This document shows positions 18,836 through 28,721 of a DNA stretch of 64,000 bases, piece after piece. The notes beneath the pieces are model-generated. The model was not told where the DNA came from. It made no database searches and saw only the letters and a list, made by a program, of their open reading frames with translations. Numbering within the stretch: the stretch's first letter is position 1; each line of letters begins with the position of its first letter. Both the position numbers and the translations under genes were made by a program. This DNA comes from Bermanella sp036960565 (GTDB lineage: Bacteria > Pseudomonadota > Gammaproteobacteria > Pseudomonadales > Oceanobacteraceae): assembly GCA_036960565.1 (NCBI GenBank), contig JBALXQ010000030.1:8468-72467 (forward strand), given 5' to 3'.

Positions 18836-18839
18836 GCTA

Positions 18840-19925
18840 TTACCCTTCTTGTAAAGCAGCCACAACTGCCTCACCCATTTCCGAGGTACTCACTTTCGTC
18901 ATACCATCACTAAATATATCACCGGTACGCAAACCAGCATCCAATACCTTACTCACTGCTGCTTCAATCGCATCTGCTGCTTGAGTTTCATTTAAGCTGT
19001 AACGCAGCATCATGGAAACAGACAAAATAGTGGCCAACGGATTAGCAACACCCTGACCTGCAATATCAGGTGCACTGCCGTGACATGGCTCATACATACC
19101 TTTATTGCTAACATCCAAAGAAGCTGAAGGCAGCATACCAATTGACCCTGTTAGCATCGCGGCAGCATCAGACAGAATGTCGCCAAACATGTTTCCAGTT
19201 ACCAAAACATCAAACTGCTTAGGTGCACGCACCAACTGCATAGCAGCGTTATCTACGTACATGTGAGACAACTCAACATCAGGATAATCCTTAGATACCT
19301 CTTCCATGATCTCACGCCACAACACCGTTACTTCCAAAACGTTGGCTTTATCAACTGAACATAATTTCTTGCCGCGTTTCTGAGCAGACTCAAACGCCAC
19401 TTTAGCAATACGGCGAATTTCAGATTCACAATATACGTAGGTGTTATAACCTTCACGCTCACCGTTTTCTAGCGTGCGAATGCCTCGTGGCTTACCAAAA
19501 TAAATGCCACCGGTTAATTCTCGAACAATCAGAATATCTAAACCCGATACAATTTCAGGCTTCAGTGAAGAGGCATCTGCCAACTGCGGATACAAGATAG
19601 CCGGACGTAAATTACCAAACAATGAAAGGCCTGAACGCAAACCTAACAAGCCTTTTTCTGGGCGCAATTCGCGATCTTCTAGGTTGTCCCACTTAGGACC
19701 ACCTACCGCGCCTAACAAAATAGCATCACAAGCTCTGGCTTTTTCCATGGTTACGTCGGGTAAAGGCGTGCCAAATTCGTCGTATGCAGCCCCCCCTACC
19801 AATGCATTTTCTAGCACCACATCTAGGTTAAATTTCGCCTTTGCCTGCTCTAAAACTTTTACCGCTTCGGTTACGATTTCCGGACCGATACCATCACCAG
19901 GCAATACAAGAATTTTCTTTGTCAT
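18840..19925 (-). CDS. leuB: 3-isopropylmalate dehydrogenase LeuB
   Basis: A 361-residue NAD-dependent beta-decarboxylating dehydrogenase of leucine synthesis. LPGDGIGPEIV starts the fold. The substrate-binding arginines lie in RPEKGLLGLRSGLSLFGNLRPA and VRELTGGIYFG. NMFGDILSDAA carries the metal-binding aspartates, and EPCHGSAPDIAGQG binds NAD. It belongs to the leuC-leuD-leuB-asd unit. LeuA is encoded separately at 29463. Confidence 0.97.
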   Translation of the reverse strand: MTKKILVLPGDGIGPEIVTEAVKVLEQAKAKFNLDVVLENALVGGAAYDEFGTPLPDVTMEKARACDAILLGAVGGPKWDNLEDRELRPEKGLLGLRSGLSLFGNLRPAILYPQLADASSLKPEIVSGLDILIVRELTGGIYFGKPRGIRTLENGEREGYNTYVYCESEIRRIAKVAFESAQKRGKKLCSVDKANVLEVTVLWREIMEEVSKDYPDVELSHMYVDNAAMQLVRAPKQFDVLVTGNMFGDILSDAAAMLTGSIGMLPSASLDVSNKGMYEPCHGSAPDIAGQGVANPLATILSVSMMLRYSLNETQAADAIEAAVSKVLDAGLRTGDIFSDGMTKVSTSEMGEAVVAALQEG

Positions 19926-19982
19926 TTCACTAACCTATTATTCATTTAGTTTTTCAAATACTTCTTCAGCCCAACAGGCTTA

Positions 19983-20618
19983 CTAAAATAACCATGGCGC
20001 TTGTTGAGAACGCTTACTTTCATAATTCTTTATGTCTTGGGAATCTTGTAAAGTTAAGCCGATATCATCCAAACCATTTAATAAGCAATGCTTTCGAAAA
20101 GCGTCCACTTCAAAGGCAATCTCCTCGCCGTTTGGTTTCACAATTTTTTGCTCTGCTAGGTTAATCGTTAGTTCATAACCTTCATTGGCGGCCACATCTT
20201 TAAAAAGCCCATCAACCAAACTTTCATCTAATACAATTGGAAGTAGCGCATTTTTAAAGCAATTATTAAAAAAGATATCTGCAAAGCTTGGCGCAATCAC
20301 ACAACGGAAACCAAAGTCCTCTAAGGCCCACGGAGCATGCTCTCGTGAAGATCCGCAGCCGAAGTTATCACGAGCAATTAAAACTGAGGAGCTTTGAAAA
20401 CGCGTCTGATTTAAAATGAAATCAGGATTTAATGGACGTCCCGAGTTATCGGCATCGGGTTGACCCTCATCCAAGTAACGTAACTCATCAAATAAGTTCG
20501 GACCAAAACCACTGCGCTTAATGGATTTTAGAAACTGCTTAGGAATGATCATATCGGTATCGATATTGGCACGATCCATAGGCGCCACGACGCCCTGATG
20601 TACTGTAAATGGCTTCAT
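19983..20618 (-). CDS. leuD: 3-isopropylmalate dehydratase small subunit LeuD
   Basis: A 211-residue swivel subunit of isopropylmalate isomerase. It carries DRANIDTDMIIPKQFLK and the DNFGCGSSREHAPWAL substrate-recognition motif. The length is typical of LeuD type 1. Its start overlaps the last base of leuC, consistent with coupled expression of the heterodimer. Confidence 0.96.
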   Translation of the reverse strand: MKPFTVHQGVVAPMDRANIDTDMIIPKQFLKSIKRSGFGPNLFDELRYLDEGQPDADNSGRPLNPDFILNQTRFQSSSVLIARDNFGCGSSREHAPWALEDFGFRCVIAPSFADIFFNNCFKNALLPIVLDESLVDGLFKDVAANEGYELTINLAEQKIVKPNGEEIAFEVDAFRKHCLLNGLDDIGLTLQDSQDIKNYESKRSQQAPWLF

Positions 20619-22066
20619 TATTTGGCTCCTTGGCTAATTACAGCAACATCAAAATCACGCACATCGACAAAATGCCCTGCAATCGCTGCAGCCGCCGCCA
20701 TGGCAGGACTCACTAGATGGGTCCGACCGCCATAGCCCTGACGACCTTCAAAGTTACGGTTGGAGGTTGATGCGCAATGCTCACCACTGCCAAGCTTGTC
20801 AGCATTCATAGCCAAACACATAGAACAACCAGGCTCACGCCACTCAAAACCTGCATCCGTAAAAATAGTATGCAAACCTTCTGACTCAGCTTGTTCTTTT
20901 ACCAAACCAGACCCAGGTACAACCAATGCTTGAATTAAACTTTGAGCTACCTTATTGCCCTTGGCTACAGCCGCGGCTGCACGTAAATCTTCGATACGAC
21001 TATTAGTACAAGAACCTATGAACACGCGATCTAATTGAATATCAGTAATGGCCTGACCACCTTCTAATCCCATGTACTTTAATGCACGTTCAATGGCATC
21101 TTTTTGTACATCGTCTTTAGCGTCTTCTGGCTTTGGCACAAAACCGTCAATCGTTGTGACCATTTCAGGAGAAGTACCCCAAGTCACTTGTGGCAAAATA
21201 TCTTCTGCGGCAATTTCAACAACCTTGTCAAACAGAGCATCGTCATCCGAAACTAGGCTTGCCCAAGCGCTCAATGCCATTTCCCATTGATCAGCTTTTG
21301 GAGAAAAAGGACGACCCTTCACGTATTCCGCCGTTATTTCATCAAATGCCACCATACCCACTCGAGCACCTGCTTCGATCGCCATATTACACATGGTCAT
21401 ACGACCTTCCATGCTCATATTACGAATGGCGCTACCACCGAATTCCATGGCGTAACCGTTTCCTCCGGCCGTGCCAATTACACCAATAACGTGCAACACC
21501 ACATCTTTACCGGTAATCGCAGCACCTAGCTCACCGTCTACTTTAATTAACAAGTTTTTCATCTTGCGCTGAATCAAACACTGAGTAGCCATCACATGCT
21601 CTACTTCTGAAGTGCCAATACCATGAGCCAAAGCACCAAAGGCACCGTGTGTCGCAGTGTGAGAATCGCCACACACGACCGTCATTCCAGGTAAAGTAGC
21701 ACCCTGCTCTGGGCCAACTACATGCACGATACCCTGACGAGGGTCGTTCATTTTAAATTCTTGAATACCGAATTCATCGCAGTTTTCATCAAGGGTTTTA
21801 ACTTGGATCCTAGAGACTGGATCCTGAATACCATCAATACCTGCCTTACGTTCGGTTAAAGTAGTCGGCACGTTATGATCGGGAGTAGCCAAATTGGCGC
21901 TTAGCCTCCATGGCTTACGCCCTGCTAAACGAAGCCCTTCAAATGCTTGTGGCGAAGTGACTTCGTGCAGTAGCTGGCGATCAATGTAAATTAATGCCGT
22001 ACCGTCATCACGCATTTTAACTACGTGTTGATCCCATAACTTGTCGTATAGGGTAAAACCTGCCAT
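20618..22066 (-). CDS. leuC: 3-isopropylmalate dehydratase large subunit LeuC
   Basis: An aconitase-superfamily subunit carrying the [4Fe-4S] cluster. The cluster ligands are the Cys of FIGSCTNSRIEDLR and the CxxC of EPGCSMCLAMN. VCGDSHTATHGAFGALAHGIG and the C-terminal STSNRNFEGRQG are family motifs. I use the ATG at 22066 (MAGFTLYDKLW), which has GAGAG about eight bases upstream and matches known N-termini. An in-frame ATG at 22123 would give a 19-residue extension with no homology. A LysR gene is transcribed divergently. Confidence 0.97.
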   Translation of the reverse strand: MAGFTLYDKLWDQHVVKMRDDGTALIYIDRQLLHEVTSPQAFEGLRLAGRKPWRLSANLATPDHNVPTTLTERKAGIDGIQDPVSRIQVKTLDENCDEFGIQEFKMNDPRQGIVHVVGPEQGATLPGMTVVCGDSHTATHGAFGALAHGIGTSEVEHVMATQCLIQRKMKNLLIKVDGELGAAITGKDVVLHVIGVIGTAGGNGYAMEFGGSAIRNMSMEGRMTMCNMAIEAGARVGMVAFDEITAEYVKGRPFSPKADQWEMALSAWASLVSDDDALFDKVVEIAAEDILPQVTWGTSPEMVTTIDGFVPKPEDAKDDVQKDAIERALKYMGLEGGQAITDIQLDRVFIGSCTNSRIEDLRAAAAVAKGNKVAQSLIQALVVPGSGLVKEQAESEGLHTIFTDAGFEWREPGCSMCLAMNADKLGSGEHCASTSNRNFEGRQGYGGRTHLVSPAMAAAAAIAGHFVDVRDFDVAVISQGAK

Positions 22067-22243
22067 TAGTATTCTCTCTTTTTTATAAATTTGAAGCCGC
22101 CTACTTATATTAAACGGTATCAATTATTCTTTACTTGACTGTAGTTTACGCAGCCGCTACTAATAAAACAAATTCATATTTTTTATGAATTGGATTCCTT
22201 TTTGTAATAGCAGATTACAACCACTCTCTACCCCAGAGGCCAA
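22067..22243. promoter_or_regulatory. Divergent promoter region leuC / LysR with inverted repeat
   Basis: This region serves leuC (minus) and the LysR gene (plus). It holds a perfect 8-bp inverted repeat, AATTCATA and TATGAATT, separated by five T residues (22171-22191). The spacing and position suit a LysR-type operator, but this is inference. Confidence 0.55.
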
Positions 22244-23146
22244 ATGGACACTCAATCCTTACAAGCATTTATATCAGTAGCTGAGACCGAATCGTTTTCC
22301 TTAGCCGCCCAGCGTCTACACCTAACACAGCCTGCAGTCAGTAAGCGTATCGCGAATTTGGAACAGGCATTAGACGTACAGCTGTTTGATCGACTACCAA
22401 GGAAGGCTATCTTAAGCCCGGCAGGAGAAGCCCTTCTGCCTAGGGCACGACACATAGTCACCGAGCTCATGGACATTAAAACCGAACTGGCCAGTTTGAG
22501 CGGAGATGTAAGTGGCACCTTAAGGATAGGCACAAGCCATCATATTGGCCTTCATCACCTACCTCACTTATTGAGACAATTTCATAGCGCCTACCCCAGA
22601 GTTAAGCTTGCCATGCAATTTCTGGGTTCCGAAGCTGCCTGTGAAGCACTCGCCCAAGGGGAGCTGGATATAGCTTTTGCCACACTCCCCCTGAGCAGCC
22701 ACCCCAAGCTAGACATGCAAGCCGTTTGGCGAGATCCGTTAAAATTTGTCTGCGCCCACACCCACCCCCTAGCCAAAAGCAAAAGAACCAGCATGAAAGA
22801 ACTCAGCCAGCACGAAGCGATCCTGCCGGAGGCCAATACGGTTACCTTTGAAATCATTGAAAACGCGTTTAAAAAAGAAGACATTTCCCTGCAAACAGCA
22901 CTACCCAGCCGCTACCGGGAAACCATTAGTATGATGTCGAGCTACATGGAAACCATAAAAATGATGACCAGCGTCGGATTAGGCTGGGCTGTTTTACCAG
23001 AGCACATGGCCCAGGACAAAGATCTCATTCAATTAAAAATAGGGACTAAGACCCTATATAGAGAACTAGGAGTATTGCAGCGCAAGGGGAAAACATTGGG
23101 TGCAGCTGGGCGTGCATTTCTGGCAATATTACCCACCAATAGCTAG
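22244..23146 (+). CDS. LysR-family transcriptional regulator divergent from leuC
   Basis: A 300-residue LTTR. The N-terminal winged helix-turn-helix is SFSLAAQRLHLTQPAVSKRIANLEQALDVQLFDR in outline (residues about 16-50), followed by the effector domain (about 90-300). A LysR gene in this divergent place beside leuC is conserved in Pseudomonas. Control of leuCDB-asd, perhaps by an isopropylmalate-like effector, is therefore plausible but not shown. The start ATG at 22244 begins MDTQSLQAFISVAE as expected. Confidence 0.93.
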   Translation: MDTQSLQAFISVAETESFSLAAQRLHLTQPAVSKRIANLEQALDVQLFDRLPRKAILSPAGEALLPRARHIVTELMDIKTELASLSGDVSGTLRIGTSHHIGLHHLPHLLRQFHSAYPRVKLAMQFLGSEAACEALAQGELDIAFATLPLSSHPKLDMQAVWRDPLKFVCAHTHPLAKSKRTSMKELSQHEAILPEANTVTFEIIENAFKKEDISLQTALPSRYRETISMMSSYMETIKMMTSVGLGWAVLPEHMAQDKDLIQLKIGTKTLYRELGVLQRKGKTLGAAGRAFLAILPTNS

Positions 23147-23275
23147 ATCTGTATCAAGTTATAAATACACTGATTATTTTACGCTTAAAGGAAGAGCTTT
23201 GAAGCAGATAGTACTAGACTTGCTATTAACTCTTCGTTCTTTGTTGTACACCGCAAATATACTCAGGAGCACGTC

Positions 23276-24217
23276 ATGCTAGCCATTAAAAACGTCTTGT
23301 TATTACTTGATAAGGAACTGGACAACCAAAATGCCCTGCAGCGTGCCATGCAAATATGCCAGGAACAAAGCGCCAATCTATTTGTTAGTAGCTATGTTTA
23401 TAACCATGCCTGCGAAGAAGGTTCACTTACAGATCTGGACCTTAGACATGATCTGAAAGCACTCCTGTTAGAACAAACTCAACAATGGAGCGAAGCGTTA
23501 CTTAAAGAGTTTTATCTACCTGACGACACCCCTCTTTCCATTTGCTGGTGTAAACACGCCTTTCAAGCTGTCATACACAACAGCGAAAACCTAAGTTTTG
23601 ATCTAGTAATAAAAGCCGCAGCAGCTCATCACAGCATCGTTGACCGCGTATTGCACCACCAAGACTGGAACCTGCTTAAATTCTGCCCAGCGCCTACTTT
23701 ATTGGTTAAAGAAAAACTGGCCTGGGAATCAAGAAATATAGTCGCTGCAGTGGACGCCACCTCACTGGACGATTCTCACAACATCGTCAATGAGCATATT
23801 TTTGAATTTGCGGAGCTCATAAACCAAGACAAGAAATATCAAATACACTTGGCTAACAGCTACCCCATGATGAGCCTAACGCTAGCAAGCCTGCCAGACA
23901 CCCCAATACCCGAAGACCTACAGCAATACGTGGTTAACCAACACCAGGAAGCGTGCGAAGTGATCGCACAAAAATACAATATCAGCGACGACAATTTACA
24001 TATATTTGAAGGTGAGCCAGATGAAGTCATCACAAATGTAGCAAAAAAACTGGATGCCGATGTGATTCTAGTGGGAGTAATAAGCCAGGATGATATGCAA
24101 AGTGTCATACTGGGAAGCACAGTGGAGCAAGTACTAGACTCTACCGACTGTGATGTTTTAGCCATAAAAATACAAGATGGGGTTCGCAACCTCACAGACG
24201 AGGAAGAACCAGCCTAA
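23276..24217 (+). CDS. UspE-like tandem universal stress protein
   Basis: A 313-residue protein with two Usp domains (about residues 4-145 and 155-300). The second ends in DADVILVGVISQDD and VILGSTVEQVLDSTDCDVLAI, close to the ATP-binding GxxGS pattern. The length and tandem layout match UspE (about 316 residues). The start ATG at 23276 has GGAG eight bases upstream. It follows the LysR gene by 130 bases and ends in a strong hairpin. Confidence 0.88.
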   Translation: MLAIKNVLLLLDKELDNQNALQRAMQICQEQSANLFVSSYVYNHACEEGSLTDLDLRHDLKALLLEQTQQWSEALLKEFYLPDDTPLSICWCKHAFQAVIHNSENLSFDLVIKAAAAHHSIVDRVLHHQDWNLLKFCPAPTLLVKEKLAWESRNIVAAVDATSLDDSHNIVNEHIFEFAELINQDKKYQIHLANSYPMMSLTLASLPDTPIPEDLQQYVVNQHQEACEVIAQKYNISDDNLHIFEGEPDEVITNVAKKLDADVILVGVISQDDMQSVILGSTVEQVLDSTDCDVLAIKIQDGVRNLTDEEEPA

Positions 24218-24240
24218 AGAGCAAGGCTCTTTAGGCTTCT
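24211..24240. terminator. Bidirectional terminator between usp and the lipoprotein gene
   Basis: A perfect 12-bp stem (AGCCTAAAGAGC / GCTCTTTAGGCT) with a three-base loop, placed exactly between two convergent genes. The T-tracts are weak on both sides. Confidence 0.7.
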
Positions 24241-24243
24241 TAC

Positions 24244-25362
24244 CTAATAAAGCCTAATAAAATAGAACCCTATTTGATTACTGCGAGTTTCCACACCGTC
24301 ATCACTTTCAAAAGTTAACCAACTTAAATGAGCCCCAAGTGACACCCCCATAGCGCCACGCATTTCTAGAATAACCTTAGGCCCCCAATTAGTTTTATAA
24401 TTGGTGGTTTCGCCAGCTTGGCGCAAACTGTGCTCTGCGTTTATAGTAACACCCAATCCAATACTGCTTACCTGATTAGATTCTACCCAAATAATATCAC
24501 TGCTAAGCCCAGACTGCTCAAAATCGCCGTCGGAGTTGTTTAGCGTGTAATAGCTTGCACCAAGAGAGGTACGCAAGGATGAAGATGGACGACCTGGAAT
24601 AGCAAACGAATACCCTAGTGAAAAGCTCGGACCCCCGCCCAACGTCATATCTGGAATGTAATCACTGGCACTGGCCACACTCGCCCCGCCTTTTTGAAAT
24701 GCTACTTGCCAAAAAGGCCCTGACAACTTCTCAAAAGGACGATTCAAACCTTCATCCGGGGTTAACAACTCCAAACTACCAAGACGTAAATAACTGGCAG
24801 GAAGACGCTTAGCAAAAGGCGTCACACTATAGCTCCAGCTCGCACCCTGATGCTGCTTAGTATAAGAAGCTTCCTGATCATAAAGCTTGGGTTCGGTGCG
24901 AATCACCATGTAACCCACATCTCTAGACACCTGTAATGGAATCGCGGCATACCGCCCATCCGGGCTTAGCTGAGTAAATCGCAGTTGTGGTCTAATAACC
25001 TCTATTTGCTTTAAATTAAAATCCAAAAATTCAATAACAGGATAAAAGAAACCATCCCCTTGTCGACTTTTTTCAATAAATGTACGCAACTGAACATTAA
25101 TAGAAGGATGCCCCTTGGCTAAACTGTATCCCTTGTAAAAAGACTTACCTCCAGGCAATTCAATTACATGCTCCTCAACATTAGGGTCATCCTGCATCCC
25201 CATAGGCAAGGGCTCAAACAAATAGCGTTCATCTGCTGCAACCGAATCTAATAATGATTGCTGCGATTGAACGCTCACTTGGGCACAGCCACCCAATACC
25301 AAAAATATTAACAAAGCACAAGCAAAACGCATTTTGAAACCCAGTAAGTAATTTAATCGCAT
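24244..25362 (-). CDS. MalM-like outer-membrane lipoprotein
   Basis: A 372-residue protein with a lipoprotein signal ending in the lipobox VLGGC (Cys near residue 26 with this start; an internal ATG gives a 16-residue signal). Residues about 40-205 resemble the maltose-operon periplasmic protein MalM (PLPMG, GKSFYKGYSLA, FYPVIEFLDFNLKQI, YMVIRTEP). The C-terminal half (about 230-372) alternates polar and aromatic residues and ends in FYFIRLY, like an outer-membrane beta structure. No maltose genes are nearby. The function is unknown. The MalM relation is by eye and should be treated as tentative. Confidence 0.65.
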   Translation of the reverse strand: MRLNYLLGFKMRFACALLIFLVLGGCAQVSVQSQQSLLDSVAADERYLFEPLPMGMQDDPNVEEHVIELPGGKSFYKGYSLAKGHPSINVQLRTFIEKSRQGDGFFYPVIEFLDFNLKQIEVIRPQLRFTQLSPDGRYAAIPLQVSRDVGYMVIRTEPKLYDQEASYTKQHQGASWSYSVTPFAKRLPASYLRLGSLELLTPDEGLNRPFEKLSGPFWQVAFQKGGASVASASDYIPDMTLGGGPSFSLGYSFAIPGRPSSSLRTSLGASYYTLNNSDGDFEQSGLSSDIIWVESNQVSSIGLGVTINAEHSLRQAGETTNYKTNWGPKVILEMRGAMGVSLGAHLSWLTFESDDGVETRSNQIGFYFIRLY

Positions 25363-25414
25363 GTTAAGGGATATTTATTTCTATAACCATGAAAGCCAGC
25401 TTTAAAACACTGTT

Positions 25415-26089
25415 CTATTCACTGTATTCAGATTTATTCTCGCTAAAGCGGTGAGTTAACAATTCACTTTGGCCGCGCAATAGAATAGTCATGCGAAATA
25501 ACTCTTCCATGACATCCACAATACGTTCTCTATATGCACTATCTTTCATGGTGCCATCGTCATTGAATTCTTTCCAAGCCATAGCAACCGACGATTGATT
25601 CGGAATGGTAAACATGCGCATCCAACGCCCCAGAATACGCAGGCTATTCACGGCATTAAAGGATTGAGATCCACCACACACCTGCATAACAGCCAACGTG
25701 CGCCCTTGAGTGGGGCGACGCGATCCCAGACTTAATGGAATCCAATCAATCTGGTTTTTAATCACCGACGTCAGCGTTCCATGCAGTTCTGGACTACACC
25801 AAACCATACCTTCAGACCACAAAGCTAACTCATGAAGTTCCACCACTTTAGGGTGTTCATAGTTTTGCCTATCAAATATAGGCATCTCCGTTGGGTCGTA
25901 AATTTTTACTTCGGCGCCAAAAGACTTAAGGATTTTACTGGCCTCTATGGTAGCTTTTTTACTAAAAGAATCCGGACGAAGCGAACCATAGAGCATCAAT
26001 ATTTTGGGAGGATGTTGACTCAATTGATTGGCCTTTAAAGCCTCAATTGTTTTTTCAATACTATGATTAGGAATTAATGACTCAGACAT
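25415..26089 (-). CDS. arsH: ArsH-type NADPH-dependent FMN reductase
   Basis: A 224-residue flavodoxin-like reductase. The FMN-phosphate loop is YGSLRPDSFSKK. The ArsH-specific stretches LALWSEGMVWCSPELHG, IDWIPLSLGSRRPTQG and QVCGGSQSFNAVNSLR are all present. ArsH proteins reduce FMN/quinones and oxidise trivalent organoarsenicals. Combined with the ArsM-like gene at the left edge, this suggests a dispersed arsenic-detoxification capacity. No arsR, arsB or arsC gene is next to it. Confidence 0.9.
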   Translation of the reverse strand: MSESLIPNHSIEKTIEALKANQLSQHPPKILMLYGSLRPDSFSKKATIEASKILKSFGAEVKIYDPTEMPIFDRQNYEHPKVVELHELALWSEGMVWCSPELHGTLTSVIKNQIDWIPLSLGSRRPTQGRTLAVMQVCGGSQSFNAVNSLRILGRWMRMFTIPNQSSVAMAWKEFNDDGTMKDSAYRERIVDVMEELFRMTILLRGQSELLTHRFSENKSEYSE

Positions 26090-26318
26090 GCTTCTACTAC
26101 CCTGAACTCTAAATACTACGGCACAGCCAAATTTCAGGATAATCCAAAAAGATTACCTCAAATTACCCAAAATTGAATGCCGCACAAAGAATTGATTGTT
26201 TTTCACGCAAAATAGCAGAATATTTTCACAACAAACCAGCCTTTATTCAAGGCCTATTTACTTAAACAAAGGATCTATACCCAGCAGACAAAACTTAACC
26301 AATCTAGATTAGCATCAG

Positions 26319-28580
26319 TTAGTGTAGAAGATTGATAGGCTCAATTTTATTAGCTTGTTCAAATCGAGTCATAACCAAAGCGAGCTGCGCCTGCCACTTG
26401 TGATATTGAAACTGCAACAACTGCAACAATTCGTCCGTATAACTGGCCATATCTTCAATGGTCATATCAGCACTTTCGCTGGGTATCATTCCCAGCTTCA
26501 CATCCAGATAAGCCACTAAGTGCAGTTTTTTTCGAGACAGGCCTACGTATATTGGGCGCTCTAGCATACCCTCTCTCAAGTCTCCTACTAAGTTCCAGAC
26601 ATTTTTTTTCTCTAGCGCACCCGCCTGCAAAGCCTTTGCATTCACTCCGAGAACCAAACCATTAACAATTAAATTCAGAGGGGCAAACGCCTCCCGTAAT
26701 TGCACCACACGAGCCCTTAGCTGGCCATAAAGCTCAAGATTCTGAAACGCGGTAGCCACTTCGGATCGATTTTTCGCCGCCATTGCAGTCATAGCTTCAT
26801 GCGCTCGCTGATAAAAAACCTGATCTAATGCCTCAATAGGCAGTAAGGCTGCCTGATATTGCTTACGCATTTTCAGCAAATGCTTATCGCTATCTTTTCG
26901 GGTCCCACCCTCTTCCCCCAAGTACTTTGCCACGGGTAACTTAGCCAACAATAGCCTTTCAATTACATAAGCTTTATATATACGCCCAAACAAACCTTTG
27001 GTAATGGCCTGCTGTCGACCATCTTCCACTCGATTTCGTCGTAAAAAATCAATACTGGTTTGAATATCAAATTGAGTAATATCTCTCTCGCAAGAGGGTT
27101 CAAATTTTAAAATACGGAGACCGGCTCGACCATCAAAATATCGTTTGGTAATAACCTCTAACTTGTCCTGCCTGATTTTTAACTGGCGAATTTTTTCAGA
27201 AGGCACCACGACTAAATGCGAGTCTTTAATGCCCGACGACTCATAATCCAACAAAGTCAGCTCACAACTTATTTCTTTTGCTTGCTCTAACAACAGACTG
27301 GCTGAAGCTCTAGCTGGTAAACCGCCCTTACAGTTTAAAGCTAATGCATGTTCAAGCCTTACTTTGTCACTGGGACAAAACCGCGTCACCTCTTTCTCCA
27401 TGAGATGGGTTTTTTCCACCTTAGTATTTTTTGCCTCCATGGCGACAGCCAATGCATAGTCATCCAGCAAAAAACCCTCCCTCCAAGCCCAATGGTTTTG
27501 CGCAGACACTTTGGCCTGAGCGCCTTGAACATCCCTCACTTTTTCTATCATGCTTGAGAAATTTTGTGAGCCCACAACCTTCACAGCATGCTTGTCGGCC
27601 TCAAGTTCAATCTGACGGCACTTCCAAGCAGTTAAAGAGCGATGTATAGAGAACAACCCAGCAAAAATATTTTGCTGAAGTAAATGTATGCGTTGCCACA
27701 CCCATAACTCGACAAATTCATTTAGAGACAACTTCTGTTTTTGCATGCGTTTTAACAACAACTCATGGCGCTTGTCTTGACCGGTGGCGCGAAAATACAG
27801 CCACTCGCTCACATGATGCACTAAGTAAAAGGCTATTTTTTGTTGTTTGTTTTGAAAGTGGGCCAATTCATGGGCAAGTAAACCCACCAGCTGCGTCAGT
27901 GTTAGAGACATCAGTAATGGTGCACCCAAAATGATTTTGTATTCGTCGCGATAAATACTATTTATGCCGGCGTAGGCGTCCACTCGCACGGTGGTTTCAT
28001 TGTTTATTTCAATTCGTTTTGGTGGGACCACGCCCAAATGATCACTTAATTTCTCGACCAATTCCATTAAGGCAGGGGCATCTTCAAACTGAAGAATACG
28101 TCCATGGTAGGAGCGAAACCCGCCGAACAAAGGTCGCATAAATAAAAACAAAACAGCAAAACTAACCAGGGCTAAGCACGTCCAAGCGGTGCCTAATAAT
28201 ATTTGCCCTTGGTTAAAATGCTCCAGCATGGGCTCAACAAACAACCAAATTAGGCCACTAAAGGCAGCCAATATACTGCCAATATAGAGCATGGGAATGA
28301 GCAAGCTCACCGCCTCTACATACACCAGCTCTATAGACTCTTTAATGCCTGTTTTTTCGAAAGTTGCTTTTTCTTTAAAGACCTTATTGAAGTAGGCGTT
28401 CAGTTTTAAACTGTTATCGCTAAGCAATACATCTTCTTTATTTGCCGTTAGAGAGCTCGCCGCCTTACTAGCAGATTTCCAATCTATTTCGTTGGCATTG
28501 TCAGCCACAGGACTGACCGCTCGAAGAGGACCCGTCAGATGTCTTTTTGCGGCGAAGTTGGCAAACATGCATGCACCCAT
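26319..28580 (-). CDS. Large membrane M48-family metalloprotease
   Basis: A 753-residue protein. Two hydrophobic segments (about residues 90-117 and 128-151) precede an M48 peptidase domain with the zinc motif HELAH (His237-Glu238-His241) and a third ligand in ELEADKHAV (Glu327). A long C-terminal region (about 400-753), rich in helices and without a recognised domain, sets it apart from HtpX (about 290 residues) and BepA. The family degrades damaged membrane or envelope proteins. No partner gene is evident; the flanking gaps of 229 and 141 bases hold nothing I recognise. Confidence 0.85.
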   Translation of the reverse strand: MGACMFANFAAKRHLTGPLRAVSPVADNANEIDWKSASKAASSLTANKEDVLLSDNSLKLNAYFNKVFKEKATFEKTGIKESIELVYVEAVSLLIPMLYIGSILAAFSGLIWLFVEPMLEHFNQGQILLGTAWTCLALVSFAVLFLFMRPLFGGFRSYHGRILQFEDAPALMELVEKLSDHLGVVPPKRIEINNETTVRVDAYAGINSIYRDEYKIILGAPLLMSLTLTQLVGLLAHELAHFQNKQQKIAFYLVHHVSEWLYFRATGQDKRHELLLKRMQKQKLSLNEFVELWVWQRIHLLQQNIFAGLFSIHRSLTAWKCRQIELEADKHAVKVVGSQNFSSMIEKVRDVQGAQAKVSAQNHWAWREGFLLDDYALAVAMEAKNTKVEKTHLMEKEVTRFCPSDKVRLEHALALNCKGGLPARASASLLLEQAKEISCELTLLDYESSGIKDSHLVVVPSEKIRQLKIRQDKLEVITKRYFDGRAGLRILKFEPSCERDITQFDIQTSIDFLRRNRVEDGRQQAITKGLFGRIYKAYVIERLLLAKLPVAKYLGEEGGTRKDSDKHLLKMRKQYQAALLPIEALDQVFYQRAHEAMTAMAAKNRSEVATAFQNLELYGQLRARVVQLREAFAPLNLIVNGLVLGVNAKALQAGALEKKNVWNLVGDLREGMLERPIYVGLSRKKLHLVAYLDVKLGMIPSESADMTIEDMASYTDELLQLLQFQYHKWQAQLALVMTRFEQANKIEPINLLH

Positions 28581-28721
28581 TATTTTGAGCGATTACATTA
28601 GCATTACTTTTGATGGCAAAAAGAGCAGTAGATCAAGTTTTGTAACATTACCTGACACTTACTGACAAAAAATGTCCGTTTTGACTGTAAATGTATTAAC
28701 CCTGAAAATTAAACACCCTAA

